A stretch of DNA of 64,000 bases, taken from Symsagittifera roscoffensis. Its lineage: Eukaryota > Xenacoelomorpha > Acoela > Convolutidae. The position numbers were made by a program, and so were the translations under genes. The notes under the pieces were generated by a model. That model saw nothing but the letters and a program-made list of their open reading frames with translations, made no database searches and was not told the DNA's origin. Positions 11,590-22,454 of the stretch are shown one piece after another (positions within the stretch are counted from its first letter, which is position 1; the number at the start of each line of letters is the position of its first letter). The DNA lies in assembly GCF_963678635.1 (NCBI RefSeq), contig NC_087066.1:28711301-28775300 (forward strand). The letters run 5' to 3'.

Positions 11590-14485
11590 TAACTTGGTTT
11601 TATCCAAGTTGAGATAAATTGGAAATCTCTACCTATTGCATAGTGGAGCATTTTTTATAGGCAAGTTTTGCCGCTGGTCATTCTACTTCTTAGTTCTCCT
11701 AATGTACTTTAGGAGAAAAGTGATTTATCTTTTCTTCCTTTTTTGGACCCGACAGTGCCTTTTTAGGACCCGGCAGCTGTTTTACGCAAAAATGGTTAAC
11801 GTGTTGGTTGTTAACCAAGCTGTTTTGTCTAGCAAAGTCCATTGATGAGTTAAAGCTAAATAATTTTTGTTATTAACGGAGTTAACCACTTTTCATACAA
11901 AGAAGCTTCAGTGGTTTTTTGTCTATTTGATGAAAATGAACAGGATTGGGCTAAAAATTGATTCCAGAGGAAATCACTGGTTCTAATTTAAGTTAGAGTT
12001 TGTAAAGTTTTGTAACAGCAGACTGATAAAGAGTGACACTATATAAACTCAATAGTTGAACATTAAGCTTATAGTTTTATTAACATTAAGCGTTTTTTTT
12101 TCGATAGGGATGTTTTCACTTCTTCTAATAAAAGCTGTTTTTGACTATGTTTCATCTTGTTATTGAGAATGTGGAAAGTCACTACAAAACAACTAGCGCA
12201 TCAAAAACATTACGTGATAAATTTTTTTTACCAGAGAACAAACAGAATTGAAATTGGTTTGTAGTTTCAAAAATTAGCAATTTTTGTATCTTTCTTGATT
12301 CATTGATCAAAGTTTAATATTTTTGTGAAATTTTTAAACAACTGGGATAAGTCTTTAATTTCAGACAGCCATCAAAAATCTATGCTAGAGAATATGGAAG
12401 TATCGTTTTTTAAAAAGAACAGTGTTGATACCATTGCAGTCTGAGCTAGCTATTATTATTATTGTTTAATAGATTTGTTGACGTGAATGCTTTTTGTTGT
12501 CAACTTTTTTAGAAACCATCATAACGATAATGGACAAGAACAGCACCAAAAAAGGCAAATTAGTCATCAACTCATTCAGCATTTCTCAGAAGAGAAAATT
12601 TTGGGATTTCTCATTTACAGTCAGATTTCATTTCTTGTTTCGAAAAAACGTTCATTCTACATTTGAACTCAAGAGTCAATTTGTTTAATAAGACTGTCGA
12701 TTATTCCATCTTTTTCGGGGTTTTCAGCATATATTCTCTGATTTCCGACAGCTGTGCTTAAAATAAGTGCAGTCGAAAGTGTTTTTTTTTGTTGTAGCTG
12801 AAATTTCATCAATTGCGTTCATCAGAAACGTTTTTTGGTTTCGAAAAGAAAAATTTTGGTATTATCAGAATTTCATAACTACGTCATTTTTCCAAATTCA
12901 ATAATAGCTCAATTTAATCGATTTTTTTATTGGTTCCATCTATCAGTAACTGTTTCACTTACATTTTTTTTGAACAATTATGAGAAAAACATGTTTGCTA
13001 AACTGATCAAACTTTGAAGTTTTGATAAATTCTCAGGACAATTTCAATGCAAAGTAAAACCAATCAATGAGATGTTGTTTTTGTCTCGCTTTTGACTTAT
13101 ATGCCAACACATACAATTCGTTTAACTCGAGTAAGAATACACTGAGGTTAGCAAGACCGAAATTGGAATTTTTTATTGTCGCAGGTTTTTAAACCAGTAT
13201 ATTTAACACAGATGATATGCGTAAATTGGGCTTATTGAGCTTAGTCTAAAACCAGTTTTTTGAATTGAATGGTGCAGTGATTTGATAGTTTGTCAAAAAT
13301 AAAAACATTATTTAAAATTTAATTCAAAGATGTCCCTGTTAACTACATAATGTGTAATAAAAGAACTTTTGTATAGTTTCTATCAAAAATTAATCAACTC
13401 AGCTTAGCAATCTTTGTTGCATTGTGTATGGAAAACAGCATGGAAATTAGAAAACCCATCGGAACTACAAAAAAACTATTTTTTTTTTTCAATAATCTAG
13501 ATATAAAAAGGTTTATTCACAATCACTTTTCTCTCAGTGAAGTGCGGACTGAACTGAATGGAAGTTTTGTAGAAAGATTGTATATACTTTCGTTCATACT
13601 TGTGAGCATGTACAGAATGAAGTAGAAACCATAGCCAACAAAACAGTAAAGTAACAATTTCAAGAGAAGCAAAAACGCAAACCATTTTTTTTCTTCACTG
13701 TTTCGTTTTCCGTTCAGCTAAACAAATAATTGTTCATTGTGACGCAAACAACAATAATCAGTTTGGATTCATCTCGCACTTCATATCTTTCACATTCCAT
13801 AACAAACCAATATGCGTGGTTGCTTTCATCCGGAGTTTGCTTTCAAGACGATAGTATTAGTGCAATTTTTTTTGTTCAACATCATCAATCGTGTACAATT
13901 CCTGGACTGTTTCCACGTGCACAAACGTTGTTTATGTTCATAATCAATGCCATTTTGTTGGCTGCTGTTCTTCCAGTTTCTGCCTGTCGTCCAGAAAGCC
14001 GTTACGTAGCGTACGAGTTACGCTCGTAATTTTGTTTTCCAGATTCCTTCTAACCTTGTTAATTGCGTGTTTTTGACGAAAATAGCACACTTGCTTAAAT
14101 ATTGGTTATTTCGGTCTCGTGGTTTCCAAAACACTTGACGAATTTTAATTTCGCCTCGAAAAATGGGGTTTCCTTAAGATAAACTAAAAAATTTGATAGT
14201 GGAAACCAAATTGACTTGTGTTTAAAAATGATTTCCTCGATAAAAAATACTTTTTTCAAAATTGTTTTCCTGTACTCTCATCTCAACTTTTCGTCTATAA
14301 ATAATAGCATAGTTTGACTTTTCGTCTTTCTATTATTTATCCCCACCTCAACAGCTCTGACTTGACAAGGCTCATTTCTCTGTTTCCCGTAATAGTATGT
14401 TGAATACCTCCTGATTCTGTGTTTCACACTCCTCCTGAACCATATTTATATCGCGGGCGTTTCTTGAATCCATAAATATGTTTTA
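11590..14485. other. Intergenic DNA, no gene seen
   Basis: Frames up to about 100 codons exist (for example 13,730-14,029 +), but none shows a domain, and none has codon use or splice-linked partners suggesting a real gene. No transposon ends were recognised. Confidence 0.5.
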
Positions 14486-15087
14486 GAAGGGCGCTAAAAA
14501 AGCTCCTGATGAATCTTTGTGGTACCTGATATTGCGTTGAACAAAAACGATTTAAACAATTTAACACAATTTCTTCTCACTTAATTTGCTTGGAACAGCA
14601 TGCTTTGCCCTGAAAGTTTTGCTGAAAATAACTTTAAAAGGGCACTAAAAACGCTTCTATAAAAGGCTAAATAAAGGTTCCAAAAAAGATCAGTAAAATC
14701 AAATTCAGAAATCAAAAGTAATCCAAATTTTTTGTTTATATTTCTAAGAAAAAACAGAAAATTAATTACTTTTGATATCTGAATTTGAAAATCAGTTTAA
14801 AAACGTATCTGAGTTTTTCTTGGAATGAAAAAAGAGTTCATAAAACAATCACATTTTTGAACTACGTCGTTTCAAATAAATTGAGGTTTTTTGGAGCCCT
14901 TATTTAGTCTTTTAGCGAAGCATTTTTTAGGACCCATCAAATTTATTTTCTGCCATTTTTATTGCAAAGCATGCTGTTCCAAAAAAATTAAATGAGAAGA
15001 AACTGTGTTAAACTGTCTAAGTCGTTTTTGTTCTGCGCAATACCAGGCATCACAAAGAGTAATCAGGAATTTTTTAGCGCCCTTTTA
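14486..15087. mobile_element. 600-bp imperfect palindrome, foldback or MITE-like element
   Basis: The left arm begins AGGGCGCTAAAAAA and runs through ACACAATTTCTTCTCA and GGAACAGCATGCTTTGC. The right arm contains the inverse of each in reverse order (GCAAAGCATGCTGTTCC, TGAGAAGAAACTGTGT, TTTTTTAGCGCCCTT). The centre is near 14,745, where AAAAGTAAT faces ATTACTTTT. No coding region; no convincing target duplication was identified. Confidence 0.72.
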
Positions 15088-15805
15088 AAATTACTTTCTG
15101 CAATTTTTTTCCGCATAGCTTACTTGGTTGTAGTTGTGGTTATGTTATGTAATACAACTTTTGATCATTTCAAAGTTCAAGGTTTTTGTTGAGATCCTCT
15201 CATCACCCAAGAAACAAAAAACTGCACAAATTCGGAAAAAAACTCTTTTATATAATTGTAGGGAATGGAAGAATTTTTTTTTGCTGTTTTTCTTCAACTT
15301 CAGCAAAACTTTGATCTGCTCTGCTTAAAACTTTTTGAAAATATTTGGAACAATTCAGTGAAACTTCAATCGATCTAATTCTAAGTTAATGTTCGTTGTT
15401 TTTTTTTTAGTTTGCCGTTAGATTTAGTGTATTTGAATTGCAAAAGAAATGGTGCATTTGGTTCGAAAAAAGTATTAGTTTTTTGTGTGTAAGCAAGGAA
15501 AATAATTGAAAGATAATTAATTTAGCCTCTAAACTAATTATCTTTACCGGTTTTTATCCTTTCAGCATTTTCTCCTCTTATACTTAAAAAAAGAAAACTG
15601 AGTCACGGTGAACTACTGACGCATCAGCGTTTTATCACCATTTTTATCATTAATAACTTGATGTATCATCAGTGATTTTTGATAGTTTTATTGATGAGAA
15701 CTATTATAGAATAAAATTACTATTGACAAAATTACTATCTAACTAGAGTTTTAAGGATTTAATAGAAATAATTGAATCGAAACCGTATATCTTTTCGATT
15801 AAATT

Positions 15806-16045
15806 AGAAATGTGTCTCGAACATTATGAGGCCAATCTGTGCACTGGAAAGCGCACAATTTCGTGTCTGTATGTTCCTGGATTCCAGAGCCAAGATTTTA
15901 ACATGTTTAAACAAGTTAAATTTGTGTCGGAACTATCAACGGAAATGAAAGAACAAAAGAAGAACAAAGGGAGCGTCCTTGTTTCGGAATCCGCTTACAT
16001 TTCCCATAAAGCACAGTTTTGCCTCGTAATGAAGTTGAATGAATT
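15806..16045 (+). repeat. Family C repeat, copy 3
   Basis: Contains ATTATGAGGCCAATCTGTGCA, CAGAGCCAAGATTTTAAC-type sequence, GGAATCCGCTTACA and CACAGTTTTGCCTCGTAATG. It therefore has inward copies of the CTCGTAATG/ATTATGAGG end at both sides, an inverted-repeat arrangement. Confidence 0.6.
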
Positions 16046-17337
16046 TCGAATTGACACTCAACGGTTGATATCTAAGACAGAACTAAAATAACTACAAACA
16101 CACAAAAAAACACAACGTTCCGCATGAACTGAAAATTTTTACATCTGTATCAGTGAATGGTAGTCAAAAAACACTCAAACTCCATTCTCTCTTCAACATG
16201 CTGACGACAAAAACTTGAGACAAAAATAATCAAATTCTAATCTGAGCACTAAAGAACACTTAGAGAAATGGTTATATGCAATTAGAGCTCAGGTTAGAAA
16301 CTAGAAACTTGCAGAGTTCTAACAGTTCTTTCAAATAAATACAGAGTGTTTTTCAAAAATGATATGTTACTATTAAAAAAACTTGAAAATTGAGATAAAG
16401 CACTCTGTATTATTGAGGTAAAGCATCTTTAGATATAACATAAAATTGATTGATTTACCGACCGGTTGTAACAGAATACAATCTAAAGTAGCATCGATAT
16501 AAACACAATACTGACAGTTGGATTTTAAATGAGTATCGAGGATCTGTTTAATTCTTTATTAAAGGATTCAGCCTCTGCCCTTTTTTTCTGCGTCAGTTAC
16601 CGAAGATATTAGACTGAGTTGGTCTTGGTGAGTTGTTACATATATCTATAGAATGAGCCGGTTACTATCATGACAAGGCCCGGTGAGCAGTTTGGCGAGA
16701 AGCTTTGTTCTGTTGTTTCCGCTCTGAAGCATCTGTGTTGGTTGGCCTGTTTGATTAGTGTCAGTAGGTTTAAGGGAGAGCTGATAATAAATGGCGCAGA
16801 TGCAATTTGTCTAGGGACCTGCTGAACTGGATCATTTGACCAACAGTCCTTCCGGTTCTTCCTCGATAATGATTATAAGTGTCTGCCGAGGTTATCTTGT
16901 CCGCAAAAGGTTACTTTTTCCTATGCGGTCTAGTTGAGTTGCCCGATAAAAGTGAAGAGTTGGTATTTTTCTAAAGTTGTTCCGGAGAGCCCTCCCCTGG
17001 TTGTCCACTCGGTATCCAAATTTGGTTACTGGTTCAAAGTCCAATGTCAACAAGTGTCTAAAAAGCCTTCAGACGTGAAAAATTGATAATCGGAGTTACC
17101 GCTTGAACCCTTTACCAATTTGTTCAGATAAAACATTTTCCTAAACTATCATTTGATCGCGGAATTTCTCTTTTTTTGTAAGATAATTTAACCTCTGGAC
17201 AATTCAAATTGTGTCGGAGCCGCCGAATTCTGACATCTAGATCTGACATCTAGATCTAGTTTTCTGAAAAAGTTTCCATTTTTGAAGGTTACCGTATGAT
17301 CTGAGATGTTTTCAAGCTTCCCTTGTAGAAGTCTGAA

Positions 17338-17600
17338 CTACGGTTGTCTTTTTTTTGTTAACTGTTTTTTCAAACCAGTTATATCGTTTTGAAAAAGGGT
17401 TTGATAGCTAAGCTCTTGGTTTGTTTTTAGCCGCTTTGTCCGTTGGGTCGCTCTTGAACCATGGTCTAATCTTGAAGCTTTTGGGAATCTGTGAAAGTTA
17501 CAGTAATTTACTGAAAAGTTTATAACGGATTGAGCCAAAGTTTTCTTTTAGACTTCTGCCGAAGGATTTTTTGAGAACCGATCGATACAGAGAAGTACTT
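17338..17600 (-). pseudogene. Integrase catalytic core remnant
   Basis: In one minus frame IDRFSK is read at about 17,575-17,592. After a frame change FHRFPKASRLDHGS follows at about 17,450-17,500. These fit the core signatures of Ty3/gypsy integrases (VDRFSK around the first acidic residue region, and HG.P...R.D.GS at the second Asp). The first Arg-Asp pair is altered and stops intervene, so no active core is encoded. Confidence 0.75.
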
Positions 17601-17699
17601 GCTTCCCCGCCCCACATTTTATCCAATGGGCCGCAATGTTTTAAGAAGTTTCTTTGTTTATTCCCTTAATTTTTGGTGATTTCAGCGTAATCGATGCCC

Positions 17700-17910
17700 C
17701 AACGATCAATTTTTTTTAGGTATTTGCAAATTTTGATGCACTCCGAGCAATTACTGCCGTAGTGGTAGATCTCCTTGTATAGTTGTGGCCAGACCATGTT
17801 CTCTGCTAGAGCCTTCATCCGAACTTGTCACCATTCGTCTTGTGAAGAAAAGCCATAAATGAGGTTTTCAATGCTGCTGGTACCACTAGTTGGTTCTCGT
17901 TGAACAAAAG
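17700..17910 (-). pseudogene. Integrase H2C2 zinc-binding domain remnant
   Basis: The minus strand reads GGLLFNENQLVVPAALK, then LHKTNGDKFG. After a frameshift at about 17,826 it continues RMKALAENMVWPQLYKEI and CSECIK. The order pre-zinc strand, His, R(M)..L....WP.(L)...I, CxxC is that of the retroelement integrase N-terminal zinc finger; the second His of the HxxxxH pair is lost. Next downstream comes the DRWGIDYAEI segment leading to the core. Confidence 0.82.
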
Positions 17911-19258
17911 TCCGCCCTTTGTTTCAAGATCCCATTGTAACGTTTTGATATTGGCCATGAACTTTTTTTAGAGGTTTTCTTGTCTCCGCTGCGGTTTTGG
18001 TCTTTTGCAGGGTCTTTTCATCGTTTGTCATCAGATTGGTCATTTTTTCCGAGCAGCGATTTTTAATAAAAGTAAAATTAGGACTACTATTTTTTCACTA
18101 TTTTTAGTATGAATAATGACACTTTGTTATCTATAAAGTGTCTTTTGAATCTTTGTTTTTCTGCGCAAATAGTTTTTTTTTCAGAGAAGGAGTTCGATTG
18201 GAGGGGGGAAATCATCTCATTCATGTCCAAAGAATTCGTATTTGGGTTTGGTTTAACTAAAAATAAAGATAAAAAAATAGATAACGCTTATCTGATAGCA
18301 TCAAGTAATTGAATGCAAACTATGAGAAATCTAAGAAACCTGGAGCTGTTTGTGCAAAGTTCTGAGCGATAGTGATCAGAAACACAATTTCTAAATGTAG
18401 TTGTGACGTTTTTTAAATAACCCATAAAAATATACTTTGAGAGTGTAATAGGTGTGCAGTCTTTCCACATGACAGATGTATACTAGTAAAAGCATTGATT
18501 TAATTGCAACAATTAGCGAGCAACGAATTTACTACATTTAATTCGTTCCTTTTACACTTCTGCATTTTGGCGTTTCTAATACGTTTAATTGAAAATGGGT
18601 TTTGGAGATCTTGATAATTTTTGCAGCTACGATTTTGATTTTTGCAATTACTCAAAGTTAATAGGTTAAAAAAAAACATTCCTTTCCCTGGATAAGTCGT
18701 ATTTTAAAAATTGAAGTGAAACAATCTATTCATCTACCAGGTTATTCTACTATGCATTGCTTTGCCACGTGGCTAGCGTTTAACGCGAAGAAAAGTGATT
18801 TATGATCCGTAACGATATCAAATTCTGTGCAATTAAGAAAAATTTAAATTGTTTTATTGCCCGAATAACATATAAAATTTAGCAATTGTGGTTCATTTGT
18901 CAAATTTTTCTTTCCATGAGAGTTTAAAACCTAAATAAAAAGGCTATAGTGATGCTGGATTCTTCTTCCCAGTTTTTAAGCATCAGTCTTTAATCGGCAT
19001 ATTTTCTTGATGTTGCAGTCGTTACTCTCTGTAATTTATACAATTTGATTTTTGAGATATTCAAATGTATTGGAGTGGGTTTCATTCCAATGGTAAAGCT
19101 GTACTTTTGTAACGGGCGTAATGAGTTTTATAAGGCAAATAGTTCGGAATAAATTTCTTAAACCGAGCCACTGAACCAAATAAAAAACGTAATTTTTATA
19201 TGTTTTCACGGGTTTAGCAAATTCTTGATCAATTTTGCTTTTATAATCAATAGTATTA

Positions 19259-19489
19259 CTACTTTTTTTTGAAATTTGAACCCCAATCTTTTGATATATA
19301 AATTTTAAAAGTGTTTTTTTTTACTTCACCGCCAGATTTTTGTTTCCAAGTGACTCTCAAACTTTCAATCAAACTGCATTGTGTTTTTTTCGATATTTTT
19401 GAGGTAATTGAAAAATCGTTCACATAACGGTTTGTGAACAAGATGTCCTTTAACAGCGAGTCCGTGATCCATTGAAACTTATTTGGCAT
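19259..19489 (-). pseudogene. Reverse transcriptase palm fragment with YVND
   Basis: The open segment reads MPNKFQWITDSLLKDI, then NRYVNDFSITSK. It aligns with the RT stretch A..FQ..MD..L...(F)...Y.DD....SK. The catalytic YxDD box has become YVND, so the first of the two metal-binding aspartates is Asn. The segment is intact for ~70 codons but isolated. Confidence 0.8.
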
Positions 19490-20044
19490 ATCGCCAAGTC
19501 CTTAAAAAACTGTTCAGGAATCAGTAAGTGCCAATGGTTTTGCCTTCCACCCACACTCACTTTGCTAAAAATGCAATTTAATTGCTTGCTTTGTCAAATA
19601 ATTTCAATTGACTGTTTGCATTTCGATAAACGAGATTGATTGAGTTTTGGAGAGAAATTTTATTGATATCGGCATTTGATATTTTTTCTTATAAAACTGG
19701 TTGCTTTACTGTTTCGAGTCCAAGTCTAATTTTATAGTTTCTTCTTTTAATCTAGTTTTTAGTATTGGAATGTTTAAACCTTTCTGGTCACATACGGCCA
19801 GTCTGATGATATGTCCCTCTGTTTTCTTCCTTTTCAAATCGTTTTGCTTACACGCTTAGAATAATTTTAATGACAGTCCTCAAAATTTTTTTCTGTATCG
19901 GTTTGAAAGGGGTGTGAAAATGTGTTTTTTTTTTTTCGTCTCCGACGGGATTTTGCCGATTTTTGTCAAGATATTCAGAAAACTTTTCGACATGTAGAAA
20001 ATGTAAATATGAGTTACCAAGATTCAGGAGAGCCAAGTTATTGA

Positions 20045-20308
20045 TCAGCTGTAGACATTGCCTCTATACTTCGACCCCCAATTATGGTACAGTGTCGAAC
20101 CCAGATTGCTTTGCTTGTGCCCCGACGTTATAAGCAAAAGTGTCTCCTCGCTCGTCCGTCCTTCAACCACGTTTATGTTAATGATTTTGTTGGTACTGTT
20201 TGTGTCTACTGGCAGGATTTTCAAAAAACTGCTCCTCAGTGTCAATTCGAGAGTTGCATTGGGTTTTGAAAAACTGACTGAGCTTGCCGAATCAACTGGT
20301 AAGTTCAT
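20045..20308 (-). pseudogene. Retropepsin-like protease remnant
   Basis: Reads NLPVDSASSVSFSKP at its start. This fits the retroelement protease active-site strand (VDSGSSVSFI type), with the catalytic Asp present and the following Gly replaced by Ala. About 85 codons are open, roughly a retropepsin monomer length. The position upstream of the RT fragment supports the call. Confidence 0.65.
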
Positions 20309-21406
20309 ATTTACAATTGAACTGTTTTCGAATCTAACATTTGTTAGTTTTTTTCATTTCCAGGTTTTTCTGGTCGTAGATTATTTTAATGTCTATTATG
20401 GCAAAATCGTCATTCTTCTGAGCAAGCTTTTTTTCTCCGCAATTTTTTTCCATGTGCGTCATTGGTTCCGGTGGGGTATATGGAAGTTTCTGAATATTTC
20501 CAAATTCTTTGATAGTATTTACATCCAGTTTAGCTGATTTCCCTTTAAAATGTCCTTTGTTTTAACACAAACTATATACTTTTTTCGTTGGACATATATT
20601 TAGATGACCATTGGTAAAGCCATTTCCAAAATTCGTTTAAAAATTGGGTTCTGCTATGCTCAAGCTAGTTTTTTTTCGTAGAATTAAAATTTTTTGTCTA
20701 CAATTTATTTATGATACTCGAACGTGCTATGTTTGTAAGCTTTAAGTGATTAAAAAATTCATTTTTCATTTAGCTTTTCTGACAACGTATCTGTTGGAGG
20801 CTGCAGTTTTTATTTTAAAAATGAAAACTTCAAGTATCTTTTCCTGTTCAGATATTTCTTCTATTTCTAGTATTTTGGCTAGTTCCGTACTTCCAGACTT
20901 TCTCATAAGGTTTGCGATTTTGTTCACGGCTCACATTTACTTACGTTCAAAGGTGATAATCGCTGGTTTAGGTAATGCAGTTTCCGGGAATATGAAAAAC
21001 TCTTTAAAGGCGATTGATAGTTTTTTTTAACCGAAGGTAGTTTTGAGAGAAGAGTCTCTTACGTTCGGCTTCCAGGGCCAGATATACGATGAATCTAAAC
21101 ATTTTGTTCTCCTCGCATCTTCTCATGCTTCCGAATTTTCTCTTATTCACTGTGATTCGCTTTTCTTCAGCGAGCTCGTCCGTGCCAACAATGGTCCTTT
21201 CGAACTATCGGTATTGCGAATTTTCGTTGCAATGATTACGGAGTGAGATAGGTTAATCCTGTTGTTTGGGCGGTTTTACAGTATAATTTGACCAAACAGC
21301 AGGGATTGCCCGCATATTTCAATCAGTTGACTGCGTTATTATAGAAAATAAGAATGCCACTGGAATAATTTGACTCATTAGACTTAAAGGAGTAAAACAG
21401 AACAAT

Positions 21407-21960
21407 GATAGCCGGTTACTGTGTTACTGTGCAAGAAGCACAGAAATTTCCGACCGTAGTCTTAAAAAAAAGACGACATTTTTTTTTCTAATTAGTGTCG
21501 TTTGTTTCTGAATGTTAATTTAAAAAGATCTGAACAAAAAAGGCACATTTGAGACACATAGTAAAAATTTCAATTGGACAACAGTTTTTTTTTACGAAAC
21601 TGGACTAGAAAAACGAAAATAAAGTTTTTATAAAAATTGAAAATTTAAAAATTGTTTAAAATCTTTTTGCAGAAAGTTTTTTTAATTTTTCAAGTTTTTC
21701 CAAAATTGCTCTAAAAACTCCAAAACTATTTTTAATTGAGTGAAATTAAGTTTTCATGGCTCAAATTAAGTTTAAGTAAGCTACTGTAAGTCTACACAGT
21801 CACGTTTTTAGCTCAAGACTTGACCACAAATCAAAAACTTCAAACCGGTTTTTCTCGTTACTGTGGAAAAATCTTTAATTTTTTAACCATTTGCAAAGTT
21901 TAATATGATAAATCACTTGACCCATTCGGATGAAAAGTACCTGATTTTGCATGGAAAACA
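21407..21960 (+). repeat. Family B interspersed repeat, copy 2
   Basis: Starts GATAGCCGGTTACTGTG and CCGACCGTAGTCTT, and carries AAACCGGTTTTTCTCGTTAC. It lies 150 bp outside the presumed 5' side of the Ty3/gypsy remnant. Confidence 0.7.
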
Positions 21961-22135
21961 AAAAATATCAAAAAAATTTTTATAAAATAAAAAACATTAG
22001 ACTTCAAGATTTTTTCTGTATAAAAAAGATATTTTGACTTTTGGGGTAATGAAAACTGTCGATGTTTGCTACCCAGTGCTACCCGCGCATAAAAGGCTAA
22101 TTCGCTTAAACGTTACGTTTTAAAATAGCTGGTTG

Positions 22136-22225
22136 CACAGCAAGTTACACTCTTGATCTTGGTAGATAACTCTGTTTTTACACAGCAAGTTACGCACTTG
22201 ATCTTTGTAGATAACTCTGTTTTTT
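22136..22225 (+). repeat. 45-bp tandem duplication
   Basis: Two adjacent 45-bp copies, each starting CACAGCAAGTTAC and ending AGATAACTCTGTTTTT, differ at a few bases. They lie just downstream of the kinesin stop codon and may be in its 3' UTR. Confidence 0.85.
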
Positions 22226-22228
22226 ATT
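22223..22228 (-). promoter_or_regulatory. Candidate polyadenylation signal of kinesin gene
   Basis: TTTATT on the plus strand is AATAAA on the gene strand, about 90 bases after the kinesin stop codon. Position and sequence fit; use is inferred. Confidence 0.45.
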
Positions 22229-22316
22229 TAAAATTCACTTTTAACTACGGAACTAACACTAATATAGCACCTAGAAATGTTCTTGGAGTCACGAAGTATA
22301 ACTTGATGCAGTAGCT

Positions 22317-22454
22317 CTACACCATATTATCGTCTTCCTCATCTTTGTCTTTGTCTTCATCTTCCTCGTCTGCGGATCCAGACCCCATCGAACTGCCTTT
22401 GCTTCTCTTTAGAGACTCCGCGTTCAGACTTTTCTTGATGCTACTCTTGCGAAC
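22317..22454 (-). other. Kinesin terminal exon, acidic C-terminus, no IAK motif
   Basis: Reads [18 protein letters not shown], then a Gly-Ser linker and an acidic end rich in D, E and K finishing DDNMV-stop. It follows the tail coiled coil ([15 protein letters not shown]). KIF5 proteins carry the autoinhibitory QIAKPIR here; only a basic SSIKKS is seen instead. Confidence 0.8.

Larger units (their letters stand above)
16560..21250 (-). mobile_element. Decayed Ty3/gypsy-type LTR retrotransposon
   Basis: Reading the minus strand from high to low coordinates gives protease (20.3-20.05 kb), reverse transcriptase (19.5-19.26 kb), integrase zinc finger (17.9-17.7 kb) and integrase core (17.6-17.34 kb). 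This is the Ty3/gypsy order (PR-RT-IN), with 2 kb between PR and IN as expected for RT plus RNase H. Upstream at 21.24-21.0 kb the minus strand is open and lysine/arginine rich, as gag might be, without a recognisable motif. Frames are broken by many stops and shifts, so the copy is dead. LTRs were not found, so the outer limits are approximate. Confidence 0.78.

Noticed and set aside
13730-14029. 99-codon plus frame as a secreted protein gene
   Set aside because: No signal peptide at its start, no domain, no splice partners, and low-complexity AT-rich context.
20058-20537. 159-codon plus-strand frame
   Set aside because: It overlaps the minus-strand protease remnant, is Phe/Leu rich from T-rich DNA, and has no recognisable domain.
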